Shown here one piece after another: positions 33,348-42,670 of a stretch of DNA of 64,000 nt. Position numbers and translations under genes: made by a program. The stretch spans positions 1,116,001-1,180,000 of the forward strand of contig NZ_JACOPE010000001.1 in assembly GCF_014287355.1 (NCBI RefSeq), given 5' to 3'. A model generated the notes under the pieces. It was not told the origin of the DNA, searched no databases, and saw only the letters and a program-made list of their open reading frames with translations. Numbering within the stretch: position 1 is the first letter of the stretch; every line of letters begins with the position of its first letter. Source of the stretch: Ruminococcus hominis. GTDB taxonomy: Bacteria; Bacillota; Clostridia; Lachnospirales; Lachnospiraceae.

Positions 33348-34694
33348 ATGAAGAAAACAACAAAAAATTCTATATACTATTCTATGGGATTTATGTCCCA
33401 AAATATCATCTGGTACATGATCAACACTTATCTGATGCTGTTTTATACAGATGTAGTCAGTCTTTCAGCCGGAGCAATTTCCACGATTATGTTAGTGGCT
33501 CGTGTATGGGACGCGGTAAATGACCCGATGATGGGAGCAATTGTCGATAAGACAAAATCAAAATGGGGAAAATTCAGACCATATATTATTATCGCACCAC
33601 CATTTCTTGCTATTTTTGACATTTTAACATTTACAGTATGGCCGGTAGAAGGAACAATGAAAGCAGTACTTTGTGGAGTTTCTTATATTCTTGCAGGTAT
33701 GGCATATACAGCAGTAGGTGTTGCAATTAACGGTATTGTAAACAGACTGTCTACAGATTCCAATGAAAAAATGAAGATTATTTCTATTGCAAATGTCGCA
33801 AGTAACGTACTTCAAACAGTACTTGCAGCCGCAGCAATGCCAATGATCTTATTCTTCAGCCATTCTGACACAGCAAATGGAAAAGGATTTTTCTGGACAA
33901 CAGTCATTCTGGCAATTGTTTCGGTTCCGTTATTTCTGGTATGTGGATTTAAGTGTAAAGAAGTTGAGATTGTAGAGCCACCGAAAAAAGAAAACAGTGG
34001 ATCATTTGTAAAAGACTTAAAATTAATGACAAAGAACAAACCACTGATGATCTCCATTATCTCATTGTTTATCGGTGTTGTTGGTGCAATGGCAAGAATG
34101 TCATTACTTACATATTATATTATTTATGTAGTTGGATCTTACACAATGATCTCAGCAGTATTTACAACATTGACAGTATGTCAGATTGTCGGTACAGCAA
34201 CATTACCTTGGGGAACAAAGAAATTTGGAAAAAAAGGTTATATGATTATTCTGCTTATCATCAATGCAGCAAGTGATCTGGTTCTGTTCTTTAATGGACA
34301 TCCAACAATTGCTTTTGTACTTGGAGTTTCTATTATTGGTGGATTTTCACAGAGTGTAGGATCTATCTCATATGGAATGATGTGCGACAGTATTGATTAT
34401 GGCGATTACAAATTTGGAATTCGTAATGAAGGTCTTTCTTCTTCATTGATGAGTTTTGCAATTAAACTTGCATCAGCGATTACAGGATCTTTGAGTATCT
34501 GGTTACTTGCAGCAACAGGGTATGTTGCAGGAGCACAGCAGAGTGCATCAGCAATGACAGGAATAAATGTGATCGTAAATTTGATTCCGGCACTACTTCA
34601 GCTTGTAGGAATTATTCCATTGATCTGGTATAAACTGGATTCTAAGAAGATGGATGAGATTGCAGTTGCATTAAAGGAAAGAAATAGCCGATAG
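33348..34694 (+). CDS. GPH-family glycoside:cation symporter (paralog 1)
   Basis: A 448-residue transporter of the glycoside-pentoside-hexuronide family, relatives of XynP/YicJ and MelB. It has about twelve helices. YTDVVSLSAGAISTIMLVAR and WDAVNDPMMGAIVDKTKSKW form the characteristic N-terminal motif, and KFRPYI follows. The ATG at 33348 has GGAAAGGA upstream; the frame is open 30 bases further. It likely imports xylo- or arabino-oligosaccharides with sodium or protons. Its TAG stop codon is also the first three bases of a palindromic repeat. Confidence 0.9.
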   Translation: MKKTTKNSIYYSMGFMSQNIIWYMINTYLMLFYTDVVSLSAGAISTIMLVARVWDAVNDPMMGAIVDKTKSKWGKFRPYIIIAPPFLAIFDILTFTVWPVEGTMKAVLCGVSYILAGMAYTAVGVAINGIVNRLSTDSNEKMKIISIANVASNVLQTVLAAAAMPMILFFSHSDTANGKGFFWTTVILAIVSVPLFLVCGFKCKEVEIVEPPKKENSGSFVKDLKLMTKNKPLMISIISLFIGVVGAMARMSLLTYYIIYVVGSYTMISAVFTTLTVCQIVGTATLPWGTKKFGKKGYMIILLIINAASDLVLFFNGHPTIAFVLGVSIIGGFSQSVGSISYGMMCDSIDYGDYKFGIRNEGLSSSLMSFAIKLASAITGSLSIWLLAATGYVAGAQQSASAMTGINVIVNLIPALLQLVGIIPLIWYKLDSKKMDEIAVALKERNSR

Positions 34695-34806
34695 GGACGG
34701 AGTTTGTGGCTCGTTTAGTGTCCCTATGGTCAGGCTTTCCGTTGGAAAATAAAGAACCAGTGGGGACAATTTAGGAGCCACAAACTCCGTCCCCGCTGGT
34801 TCTTTT
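34692..34806. repeat. REP-like element, split double-hairpin form, overlapping stop codon
   Basis: TAGGGACGGAGTTTGTGGCTC on the left (starting with the stop codon of the symporter) matches GAGCCACAAACTCCGTCCC on the right, about 60 bases away. Each half also has its own hairpin: ATAGGGAC/GTCCCTAT on the left and AGAACCAGTGGGGAC/GTCCCCGCTGGTTCT on the right. The right one is followed by TTTT and could terminate transcription. Confidence 0.85.
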
Positions 34807-34830
34807 TGTAGATGAAAGAGGAAAAGGAAG

Positions 34831-35247
34831 ATGAAATATTTTGATATAGAACATGAAGTGGCAGCGTATTTTCATAAGTATCAGCAGATAGAGTTACATC
34901 AGATGAAAATGTGTGGTGAAGGAAGAATTTCAATGAGTATGTCACCGGCATATTGGCTTTCATCGGATGAAAGAACAGGTGGTATGTCTTGTGATACATA
35001 TACCTATCATATTTACAAAGAACGAGAAGAGATTCTATGTAAAGTGGAAGTGAAACGATTAGAAGCTGTGTGCCGGGAAAATGAACATGCGTTAGAAATT
35101 GAAAAAATCCAGTGGGATACGATACAGGTAATGAAACCGGTGCCATATGGACGGAATAATCCATTTGAAAAAATCGGGGAATATCCGGATTTGCCATTAA
35201 AAGGAAATGCAAGCGACAAGGATTATTTTGCTATACGAAATCTGTAA
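34831..35247 (+). CDS. NTF2/SnoaL-like protein, N-terminal fragment (ends at in-frame TAA)
   Basis: The 138 codons from a good AAAGGAAG site encode a soluble protein without recognisable enzyme motifs. It ends at a TAA that lies in the middle of what looks like the first helix of an NTF2/SnoaL-like domain (DYFAIRNL, stop, then NMFFEHRLHEMEKLF). The next ORF continues in the same frame after one codon, and there is no ribosome binding site between them. The two probably formed one gene of about 480 codons, now broken by a single substitution (for example CAA to TAA) or by a sequence error. The function is not known. Confidence 0.55.
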   Translation: MKYFDIEHEVAAYFHKYQQIELHQMKMCGEGRISMSMSPAYWLSSDERTGGMSCDTYTYHIYKEREEILCKVEVKRLEAVCRENEHALEIEKIQWDTIQVMKPVPYGRNNPFEKIGEYPDLPLKGNASDKDYFAIRNL

Positions 35248-35250
35248 AAT

Positions 35251-36285
35251 ATGTTTTTCGAGCATCGTTTACATGAAATGGAAAAACTGTTTTCAGTGAA
35301 AGAAGATACGGTGTTAACGGCAGAGTGTTTAAAGATGAATGCGGTTTGCGGAAAAAAGAAGATTTTAGAATCATTTGCAGGGTGGTTAGAAAAAGAGCAA
35401 AAGAATAACCACTGTTATCTGTTTTTAGGAATAACAGGAATGCCGTTGATCGAAATGACTGAAACAGGAGAATATGCAAAGGGAATTTTTATGACTCAGA
35501 TTTATCAGATAAAAGCAGGCTTATTGGGGTCAGATGTAGACAATTGGAGATTAGTCAGAACGATGGCAGTGACAGAAACTGAGTATTGCAGAGAAGCGGG
35601 AGAATGGAAAATTCATAAAATGAAAATCCAGAATCTGGCGAGTTTACCGGAAACACCATATAGAAATGATGGAAGATATGATAAAAGTGGAATGAGCGAT
35701 GAACCATGGGATGTTAATCAAGTCATGAGATGTCAACCGGATACGGAGACAGCAATGGAAATTGAAAATATTATCAATCGCTGGGTATATGGTTGTCGAC
35801 GTGGAGCACTAAGGGAGTTTATCGAAAAGTATATGAAAAATTCAGAACAAAAAAATCATATGCTGATTCGAAGCTTTGGAAAAACAACTCCGGAATTAAA
35901 TGATTATGAGGCAATTGAGAGAAAGACAGATGATATGACACAACAGTATCGGGAACGCTTTTTTACATTTCACGCACCGACAACTCCTGTACTTACATAT
36001 GATCCGAAGAAAAAATACATTTTAGGAACCTGGTTTGATACAGCGGCAACAAATCTGCGAAGTATGGCCGAGAGTTTAGAAGATATCCCATATATGGTGT
36101 TTGTAAATAAATATGTGCATAAATTTGAAAAGATAGATGGTCATTGGTACCTGACAGATTTTTATTGTGAACCAATCATATCACTGCAAGACTGGAGGTT
36201 CGATATGGTTCACAGCAAAGGATATATCAATGCATCAAAAACAGGAAAATATCCAAAGAGATTTGAATTGCAAGGAGAAAAATAA
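35251..36285 (+). CDS. NTF2/SnoaL-like protein, C-terminal part of the split gene
   Basis: The 344 codons following the in-frame TAA contain two NTF2-like halves. The first runs from the start to about residue 130, the second from about 170 to 330 (AMEIENIINRWVYGCRRGAL is its first helix, WYLTDFYCEPI its last strands). NTF2-like folds form a cone-shaped pocket used by isomerases, hydratases and binding proteins; no catalytic residues are identified. The ATG at 35251 has no ribosome binding site, so this part may not be translated alone. It overlaps the start of the CE1 esterase gene by one base, showing that all belonged to one operon. Confidence 0.55.
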   Translation: MFFEHRLHEMEKLFSVKEDTVLTAECLKMNAVCGKKKILESFAGWLEKEQKNNHCYLFLGITGMPLIEMTETGEYAKGIFMTQIYQIKAGLLGSDVDNWRLVRTMAVTETEYCREAGEWKIHKMKIQNLASLPETPYRNDGRYDKSGMSDEPWDVNQVMRCQPDTETAMEIENIINRWVYGCRRGALREFIEKYMKNSEQKNHMLIRSFGKTTPELNDYEAIERKTDDMTQQYRERFFTFHAPTTPVLTYDPKKKYILGTWFDTAATNLRSMAESLEDIPYMVFVNKYVHKFEKIDGHWYLTDFYCEPIISLQDWRFDMVHSKGYINASKTGKYPKRFELQGEK

Positions 36286-37568
36286 TGAAATTAGAAAAAG
36301 CATATCAAATTATAGGAATGACAGAGGAAGAATTTCGATATTTGGACACAACACAAATATTAGAATCACCGGATTCGCCTACGGGATATGTTGTAAGTTT
36401 CCGATATAAGTCATCAGAAGATAAGAAATTGTCAGTAATCGGGGACTGGATGTTTTCAGATAAGGAACATTCTTCCTTTACGGATAGTGGAAGGTATTGG
36501 CCGCATCAATGGAAAAAGGAATATTTTCCGCATACATTGCTTGGGTTAAAAACAACACCGAAAGAATTAAAAAATGGTACAAAAGGGGAAGAAATCGATG
36601 TGTCAAAATTTGAATTTGACTTGGAAGTATTGAAATTAGGAATGTATGAAATGGAAAAAGATGATGAGACAGACATTTTTTCATGTACGATTCCATTGCC
36701 ATCAGGAACATACAACTATCGATTTGTAATCGATATGCCGGATGGAAATCCTTTAAAAATGGTGACTATGACAGATCCGTCAAGAAAGGGATATGCATAC
36801 AAAAATGAAAAGATTCAATATAGTCAGATTCGAGTGCCGTTCTGTGCAAAATATCAAGTGGATGATAGAACTGTAGAATTGGGATGTGATGCAGTTGATA
36901 GAGGAAAGGTGCGATATATAGAGTTTGCGGTAAAGAAGAAATTTGGAGTAGGAGAAACACAGCCGGCAGCAGTGTATCTGCCGAAAGGTTATGATGAAAA
37001 TCGGGAAAAGCCATATCCTGTGTTGTATCTGAGCCATGGAGGAAGTGAGAGTCTGAGTACATGGTTGAATCAGGGAAGCGTGTCACAGATTATGGATTTC
37101 TTGATTGTGAATAAAAAGATACAGCCAACAGTGGTGGTTATGATGGATAATAGTATCTATCAGTGGAATCACAAAGAAAAAAATATTCCAAGTTTAATAG
37201 AATGCCTGTTGCCATATATGGAAAAACATTATCATGTAGCAAGCGAACCGGAGGGACGAGCATTTGCTGGATTGTCAGCAGGTGGATTCCTTGCATTTGA
37301 TATTTTTGAAAGTGTGGGATATTTATTTGGAAATATCGGAATTTGGAGTGGTGGAAGAAGATTTGAAGCAGATTATACAAAACCGTATTTAAAAAATGTT
37401 CGTGTTCATATTGGAGCAGGAACATTTGACGATGCATATAGAGCATTTGCACAGCCGTTGGAACAGGAACTACTTGAAAATGGGATTCCATATACGATGG
37501 ATATTATACCAGGTGGACATCAGTGGAGTGTATGGAGAAAGCTGTTGGAGAAATTTTTGAGCCGATAG
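36285..37568 (+). CDS. CE1-type esterase (feruloyl/acetyl esterase) with N-terminal immunoglobulin-like domain
   Basis: A 427-residue alpha/beta hydrolase. Residues about 25-165 form a beta-sandwich like CBM48/E-set domains (ending SGTYNYRFVIDMPDGNP). Residues about 215-427 form an esterase D-like catalytic domain with PVLYLSHGGSES, the nucleophile in FAGLSAGGFLAF near 325, and the His in GGHQWSVW near 409. This two-domain layout is known from intracellular and extracellular feruloyl esterases of the CE1 family acting on xylan side chains. There is no signal peptide, so it acts on imported oligomers. The start ATG overlaps the preceding stop codon and follows AAGGAGA. The stop codon TAG is the start of a palindromic repeat. 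Confidence 0.85.
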   Translation: MKLEKAYQIIGMTEEEFRYLDTTQILESPDSPTGYVVSFRYKSSEDKKLSVIGDWMFSDKEHSSFTDSGRYWPHQWKKEYFPHTLLGLKTTPKELKNGTKGEEIDVSKFEFDLEVLKLGMYEMEKDDETDIFSCTIPLPSGTYNYRFVIDMPDGNPLKMVTMTDPSRKGYAYKNEKIQYSQIRVPFCAKYQVDDRTVELGCDAVDRGKVRYIEFAVKKKFGVGETQPAAVYLPKGYDENREKPYPVLYLSHGGSESLSTWLNQGSVSQIMDFLIVNKKIQPTVVVMMDNSIYQWNHKEKNIPSLIECLLPYMEKHYHVASEPEGRAFAGLSAGGFLAFDIFESVGYLFGNIGIWSGGRRFEADYTKPYLKNVRVHIGAGTFDDAYRAFAQPLEQELLENGIPYTMDIIPGGHQWSVWRKLLEKFLSR

Positions 37569-37678
37569 GGACGGAGTTTGTGGCTTGTTTACTGTCCCCT
37601 AGTGGCTAGACTTTCCAGTGAAAAATAGAAGAGCCACCGGGGAAAATAACGAGCCACAAACTCCGTCCCCAGTGGTCA
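37566..37678. repeat. REP-like element, split double-hairpin form, carrying the stop codons of two convergent genes
   Basis: TAGGGACGGAGTTTGTGGC begins with the stop codon of the esterase on the plus strand. Read from the other side, TGACCACTGGGGACGGAG begins with the TGA stop of the regulator on the minus strand. The halves match through GGGACGGAGTTTGTGGCT and its complement with about 60 bases between them. It lies between convergent genes and may terminate both. Confidence 0.85.
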
Positions 37679-40039
37679 ATCAATTTGTATCAGCATAATC
37701 TCATGCTCCTGCAATACCTCTTGCAGAATCAGTGTATTATTCTCCGCACAAAGTGTTTCATTCTTTCTGTGTGGGATACTCTTACGCTTCAGATAAGATA
37801 TCTCATCTAAGGTCAATTCAAGATCGGTTCCGAGACGTTTCCATTCATCCAAAATACTGCCAAAGTTCGGGCCGAATAGTTGTTTCCGAATTCGATAATT
37901 CTTGTTTGAAACTCCTTGGAGACGAAGTGTGATTTCCAATGCATCGCGGTCATTGAAAATAATTTGTTCATCATTCATTCCGATGGCGGCTTCATCTTTG
38001 GAATAGTATTCATAATTTAATGACTTATTATTGAAAAGAAGGATGGCAAAATGTCCGAGCTCATCTTTTGTAATAATATAATGGTCATTTCGTTCAATGA
38101 GATAATTGTGCAGCTGTTTAAAGAACAGCAGTGCATAATACGGGGGTTTACAAAAACCATCAGAACTAAGCAGACCACATGCACCATTTAGAATACGGTT
38201 TGCATCCATGTCACCGGCAAAAATGTCGCTTGCATACCAGTAACAAATATCCTCTGCTTCTCCGAGCGTATCAACCATCTGATTTATCATAATAGCCGCT
38301 TTTGAAGCCATATCGTTAAGTGAATTTCGATGGACAAAACTAAGATTCCATTCAATGACAACGATTGGGCGTTTTGGAAAACCACTCTCTGCTAAAATGG
38401 AGTGCATTTCAGATAGATCGTTCGAAAAAAAGTGGTCGATATTTTGACGAATCGCGTTCATTTTTGTCGGTTCCTCTGCTTCACGATAGGGAAATGAATT
38501 CATCGTTATGAAATCAGGCATATGTCTGGCATTGGCCCAATTGCGATAAAATTGAATGACCGTATCTCTGTGAACAGAAGGGCTGTATCCGACACCACCG
38601 ATTGAGGCATTCGGGACTTTGGAGCGAACAGTTTCGAAAAAATCATCCCACAGGTTATTAAATTCTCCGGAAAGTCCAAGTAAGGATTGTCTATATACAA
38701 AATACCAGATTACAAATTTCCAATTCGTTACTTCTTTTAAACCATATCGATTGACTACATGATCTAATATCTTTTCGATGATGTGATTGAATTCACGAGA
38801 ATCCGAAAAGAAATGTGCGGTAGACATTTCATGAATTTCATTTAGTTTCTTTAAAATATTTAAAACTTGATTATCGATAACGATCATCGGACGGATTCCA
38901 TTTTCTACAAGAAAATCCAAAACATGGTCGAGATTAACAAAATTCAGTTGCGTTGTCTGATCTGAATCCAGAAGAGAAAATTCTGGAGAAAACAGACCGT
39001 TGATACAGCCATATTGAAAATCCAGAGTATGCTTTAAAAATTGAATTTGTCTTTGATAGGTTCCGGATAGAATACGGGAGGCAAATCCAAGATAAATCAT
39101 GGAACCCAAAGGATTTTTAAATTCTTTTCCCTTGACACAGTCGATATCAGCGGACTGAAGTCTGATTTTTTGCTCTTTTACTACGACCATTCTTGTTTTG
39201 GAGCGGTATTCATTTAGAATATCAGCAGATTTTTTTGAAATTTGCATCTCCAGATGAGTATTGCGTATGGCATGATTTTTACGATATTCACCAGGGGAGA
39301 GGTTGAAATTCTGTCTGAAAATTTTGTTAAATTGCGAAGCTGTTGAAAATCCATTATTTAGTGCGATATCTGAGATTGATAACTGGCTTCCGGTTAAATC
39401 CGATACAGCATGGCGAAGGCGAATATTTGTTATATACTGTACAAAGGTGATTCCGGTGTTTTTCTTAAAAAGCCGGGACAGTGATGTTGGGGCAATATGA
39501 ATCTGTCTGGCAGCATCCGGAAGTGTAATATGTTCCGAAAAATGTTCTTCAATGTAAGAAAAAACATAATCAAGCCGTTCATCGGAAGTCTCGAGCAAAG
39601 ATTGCTTGTCGGATAACAGAAAAGAACAAATCAAGTGATCGCAAATTTTATATAGAATACTTAGTTTCTTTGCACTCATTTCTTTCATATCAAGTGCGTA
39701 TTCCCCAAGCAAGTCATAGATCAAATAGCGTAGTTGTTCATACTTTACGCTAGAATGCCGCGAACTACAACATTGAAAATATGGAAGTTGTTTATGTGTT
39801 AATTTCCGAAATAGTTCTGCACGAACAGAAATTATTAGCATAAAGCTTCCGGGAGAAGTTTGCAGCTTAAAGTGTCGATTCCAATTGATCATTAGAATAT
39901 CTTTTTTGGATAAATGATTTGTTTCAGCAGTTAATGTTACAGCAGCGCTGCCGTGAATGATAAATAGAAGCAAATATTCATTTTGTATATCATCCATTGT
40001 AATCGAATTTTCATAAAATTTGATTTCGAAATCATTCAT
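37676..40039 (-). CDS. AraC-family regulator fused to GH39-like domain (paralog 2)
   Basis: A 787-residue regulator. The cupin-like sensor is at about 15-75, the AraC domain at 155-255 (TLPDAARQIHIAPTSLSRLF and SDIALNNGFSTASQFNKIF), and the GH39-like part at about 310-785. The nucleophile position is kept (VVIEWNLSF near 559), but the acid/base motif reads VIWYFVY instead of WNEP, so hydrolysis is unlikely. AAAGGAGG lies upstream of the ATG. It is divergent from the GH43 gene across 287 bases and converges with the CE1 esterase, so both flanking units are candidate targets. Confidence 0.86.
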   Translation of the reverse strand: MNDFEIKFYENSITMDDIQNEYLLLFIIHGSAAVTLTAETNHLSKKDILMINWNRHFKLQTSPGSFMLIISVRAELFRKLTHKQLPYFQCCSSRHSSVKYEQLRYLIYDLLGEYALDMKEMSAKKLSILYKICDHLICSFLLSDKQSLLETSDERLDYVFSYIEEHFSEHITLPDAARQIHIAPTSLSRLFKKNTGITFVQYITNIRLRHAVSDLTGSQLSISDIALNNGFSTASQFNKIFRQNFNLSPGEYRKNHAIRNTHLEMQISKKSADILNEYRSKTRMVVVKEQKIRLQSADIDCVKGKEFKNPLGSMIYLGFASRILSGTYQRQIQFLKHTLDFQYGCINGLFSPEFSLLDSDQTTQLNFVNLDHVLDFLVENGIRPMIVIDNQVLNILKKLNEIHEMSTAHFFSDSREFNHIIEKILDHVVNRYGLKEVTNWKFVIWYFVYRQSLLGLSGEFNNLWDDFFETVRSKVPNASIGGVGYSPSVHRDTVIQFYRNWANARHMPDFITMNSFPYREAEEPTKMNAIRQNIDHFFSNDLSEMHSILAESGFPKRPIVVIEWNLSFVHRNSLNDMASKAAIMINQMVDTLGEAEDICYWYASDIFAGDMDANRILNGACGLLSSDGFCKPPYYALLFFKQLHNYLIERNDHYIITKDELGHFAILLFNNKSLNYEYYSKDEAAIGMNDEQIIFNDRDALEITLRLQGVSNKNYRIRKQLFGPNFGSILDEWKRLGTDLELTLDEISYLKRKSIPHRKNETLCAENNTLILQEVLQEHEIMLIQID

Positions 40040-40198
40040 TATATAAAAACCTCCTTTGAAAAGCTATAATATGACAAAATATTTATTGTATTATAACAAG
40101 TAATGGATGCATGGTCAATTTTGGATAAAAGATGACAAGAAAAAGATGAATGAAAAGGAGAAAAAAATAAAGAAATTTATTAAAATAAAACCAATGGA

Positions 40199-40306
40199 AA
40201 CCATTGGGGACGGAGTTTGCGGCTTTTTGAATGTCCCTAATGGTTGTAGAAAGATAAAAAAGACCAAAGGGGACGATGTTTGAGCCAAAAACTCCCTTCC
40301 CAATGG
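40199..40306. repeat. REP-like element, split form, in the GH43 leader
   Basis: CCATTGGGGACGGAGTTT on the left pairs with AAACTCCCTTCCCAATGG on the right through a middle of about 60 bases. The left half has its own hairpin, ACCATTGGGGAC with GTCCCTAATGGT. Unlike the other copies it lies upstream of a gene, ending about 20 bases before the GH43 start codon, so it could be in the mRNA leader. Confidence 0.8.
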
Positions 40307-40326
40307 CAATGAAAGGGGATAAACTT

Positions 40327-41946
40327 ATGAGTTACAAATTAAATAATCCAATTATTCCAGGATACTATCCGGATCCTTCTATCATTCGTGTGGAGGATGA
40401 TTTCTATCTGGCTTGTTCCAGTTTTGAGATGTTTCCAGGAATTCCGATTTTTCATAGCAAAGATCTTGCACACTGGGAGCAGATTGGAAATGCGCTGACG
40501 GAAGAAAATGGATTCCATATGGAAAAAAATTGTGGAGTCGGAGGTCTGATGGCGCCTACAATCCGTTATAATAATGGAACGTATTATATTATTAATGCTA
40601 ATTTCGCTGACAAAGGAAATTATATTTGTACAGCAAAAGACCCGGCAGGTCCGTGGTCAGAACCACATTGGATGGATGACGTCCCGGGAATTGATGCATC
40701 TATTTTCTTTGACAATGACGGTAGTTGCTATGTTATGGGAACAGGAGATGTCTGGGATAACGGAACCGGTGTGAAAGAAAGAGGAATCTGGCTTGCACCA
40801 TATGATATTGAGAATTTCCGCGTGACAGGCGAGCCTTATACGATTTATAACAGTGCTATGAGAGGCGGGGCATCTCCGGAAGCTCCACATCTGTATCATA
40901 TCGGAGATTACTATTATTTGATCATTGCAGAAGGTGGTACAGAACATTATCATGCGGTAATGGTGGCAAGATCAAAAGAACTCTTCAGCTTTTTTGAAGG
41001 AAATCCGGCAAACCCGGTTATGACACATAGACATATGGGATTCAAAAGCCCGATCATTAATGTCGGACATGCTGATCTCGTAGAGTTAAAAGATGGAAGC
41101 TGGTATGCTGTGATGCTGGGTTCTCGTTTAATCGATGAAAAATATAAAAACCTGGGACGAGAAACATTTATTTGCCCGGTTATATGGGAGAGGGACTGGC
41201 CAGTATTCAGTCCGGAGACAGGAAAGATCGAATGGAGTTATGATAGTCCGGAATCTTTGGAAGAAACAGTTTATCCAGAAGAAAATAAGTTTGACGATTT
41301 TGATGAACAGAAATTGCCACTTTATATGACATTTTGGGGAACACCTGGTAAGGAGTGCTGGAAAATTGAAGATTCTTATCTGAAATTAAAATGTATTCAT
41401 CAGAGACTGGACGATGATCTAGAACAGATGGGCATGGAAGGCACTTTATCGGATGATAAATATGCTGCTTTTGTAGGACGACGTCAGTGCAAAATGGATA
41501 CTACAATTACAACACGTATGACATTTGTTCCAGAAGGACAGGAGAGTGCGGGAATTGCGATTGTACAGGCAATGAACCATCAACTCCATGTAGAACGTGC
41601 CTGTGAAAACGGAAAACAGGTTGTACGTGTAAAACTGATCACAGCAGATTATCAACAGCCACCATATTTCCCAGAATTTACAAGCACGACAAATCGTGAA
41701 GATATTTGTACAGTGGAGTATGATAAAGATACAATTGTTTTACAGATCGAAATGCATAATGAAGATTTCACGATTCGATATGGAGAGTCGGAAGAAAATC
41801 TGAAAGAATTGTGCAAGGCTGACGGATCTTTGATCAATCCAGAAAAGGTTGGGTGCATGTGCGGAACAGTGCTTGGAATGTATGCGACGGGAAATGAAGA
41901 GGATTCAGAAAATACGGCAGCGTTTGATTGGTTCCGCTGTGAATAG
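40327..41946 (+). CDS. GH43-family beta-xylosidase / alpha-L-arabinofuranosidase
   Basis: A 539-residue cytoplasmic glycoside hydrolase. A five-bladed propeller (about 8-315) carries the catalytic trio: Asp16 in YYPDPS (base), Asp123 in GIDASIFF (pKa modulator) and Glu185 in SPEAPHL (acid). Residues about 340-539 form the beta-sandwich typical of XynB-like enzymes. It releases xylose or arabinose from short oligosaccharides. The ATG at 40327 has AAAGGGG upstream; the ORF is open 51 bases earlier, inside the palindromic repeat, where a start is unlikely. The TAG stop codon is the start of another repeat copy. It is probably controlled by the divergent AraC-GH39 protein. Confidence 0.9.
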   Translation: MSYKLNNPIIPGYYPDPSIIRVEDDFYLACSSFEMFPGIPIFHSKDLAHWEQIGNALTEENGFHMEKNCGVGGLMAPTIRYNNGTYYIINANFADKGNYICTAKDPAGPWSEPHWMDDVPGIDASIFFDNDGSCYVMGTGDVWDNGTGVKERGIWLAPYDIENFRVTGEPYTIYNSAMRGGASPEAPHLYHIGDYYYLIIAEGGTEHYHAVMVARSKELFSFFEGNPANPVMTHRHMGFKSPIINVGHADLVELKDGSWYAVMLGSRLIDEKYKNLGRETFICPVIWERDWPVFSPETGKIEWSYDSPESLEETVYPEENKFDDFDEQKLPLYMTFWGTPGKECWKIEDSYLKLKCIHQRLDDDLEQMGMEGTLSDDKYAAFVGRRQCKMDTTITTRMTFVPEGQESAGIAIVQAMNHQLHVERACENGKQVVRVKLITADYQQPPYFPEFTSTTNREDICTVEYDKDTIVLQIEMHNEDFTIRYGESEENLKELCKADGSLINPEKVGCMCGTVLGMYATGNEEDSENTAAFDWFRCE

Positions 41947-42073
41947 GGACGGAGTTAATGGCTTTTTTAGTGACCCACATGGCCCAAAACTATATGATAA
42001 AATTAAAAACCACAGGGGATGGAGTTTGAGCCAAAAACTCCGTCCCCTGTGGTTTTCCGTCCCCTGTGGTTTT
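41944..42073. repeat. REP-like element, split form with extra arm copy, overlapping stop codon
   Basis: TAGGGACGGAGTTAATGGC starts with the GH43 stop codon. Further on, AAAACCACAGGGGATGGAGT and its complement (ending TCCCCTGTGGTTTT at 42055) form a strong hairpin, and CCGTCCCCTGTGGTTTT is then repeated at 42057-42073. The region separates convergent genes and can terminate from both sides. Confidence 0.82.
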
Positions 42074-42352
42074 CTATGCCTCCTCAAGAAATGTATCCGT
42101 ACCGCTTACATAGTAAGCCCCCATACCTGGAATATGTTTTTTAAAAGTATCTCCTTGCACATGTGCGAGAAAGTCTTCCTGAGAATCCCATTGAGAAACA
42201 AAGGTAACTTCATCTTTGGTTTCTGGGTTTATAAAAACCTGCATTCCGTGGCATCCTTTGTCATTGGCAATCACATCTTCTGCAAATGCTTTTGCAAGTG
42301 GTAAATATGCGTCTCTGTCGGTTACTACATTTGTTGTAAATACTGTTGTCAT
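42074..42352 (-). CDS. Antibiotic biosynthesis monooxygenase (ABM) domain protein, YgiN-like
   Basis: A 92-residue protein with the dimeric ferredoxin-like ABM fold: TTVFTTNVVTDRDAYLPLAK as first strand and helix, CHGMQVFINPETKDEVTFVS as strands 2-3, and WDSQEDFLAHVQ before the last helix. Such proteins are quinol monooxygenases, haem-degrading enzymes or stress proteins; without the specific haem ligands the role is open. GGGAGG lies upstream of the ATG. It is not obviously linked to the sugar genes around it. Confidence 0.85.
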   Translation of the reverse strand: MTTVFTTNVVTDRDAYLPLAKAFAEDVIANDKGCHGMQVFINPETKDEVTFVSQWDSQEDFLAHVQGDTFKKHIPGMGAYYVSGTDTFLEEA

Positions 42353-42407
42353 AATAAAAATCCTCCCTATGATTTATTGAATTTCGAAAAAATGTGAATA
42401 TGAAAAA

Positions 42408-42456
42408 TCCACAGGGGACAGTAACTGAGCCAAAAACTCCGTCCCCTATGGATACT
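42408..42456. repeat. REP-like element, solitary right half
   Basis: ATCCACAGGGGACAGTAACT is followed by GAGCCAAAAACTCCGTCCCC and TATGGAT. ATCCACAGGGGAC and GTCCCCTATGGAT pair. It lies in the 318-base gap between the ABM gene and the next small gene. That gap also has the ABM ribosome binding site (near 42363) and an AT-rich promoter region for the 79-residue gene, but nothing else that I recognise. Confidence 0.72.
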
Positions 42457-42670
42457 ATCATAGTAGAAAGAAAAAAGCAGTGTCAATTGAATTTGCCCAA
42501 AAAGAAAAAGAGGTCAAGAACGCATATCGTTATTATGACATATGAAAAAATTATAAGAACAGAAAGGTAAAAACGCGATACAAACGAAGTAGATTTAGAG
42601 TATACAAAATGTTGACAAGAACGATATAATATGAACCATAATAAAGACAAAAACAGGAGGAAAAAGAACT

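Noticed and set aside
34730..35212. 160-codon minus-strand ORF opposite the NTF2-like fragment
   Set aside because: Antisense shadow; the plus strand has the ribosome binding site and the sensible composition.
35245..35247. Programmed recoding (selenocysteine or similar) at the stop of the NTF2-like gene
   Set aside because: The codon is TAA, which is not used for selenocysteine, and there is no SECIS-like hairpin directly after it. A mutation or sequence error is simpler.
41849..42304. 151-codon ORF over the end of GH43 and the ABM gene
   Set aside because: It crosses a palindromic repeat and is antisense to the ABM gene; no recognisable domain.
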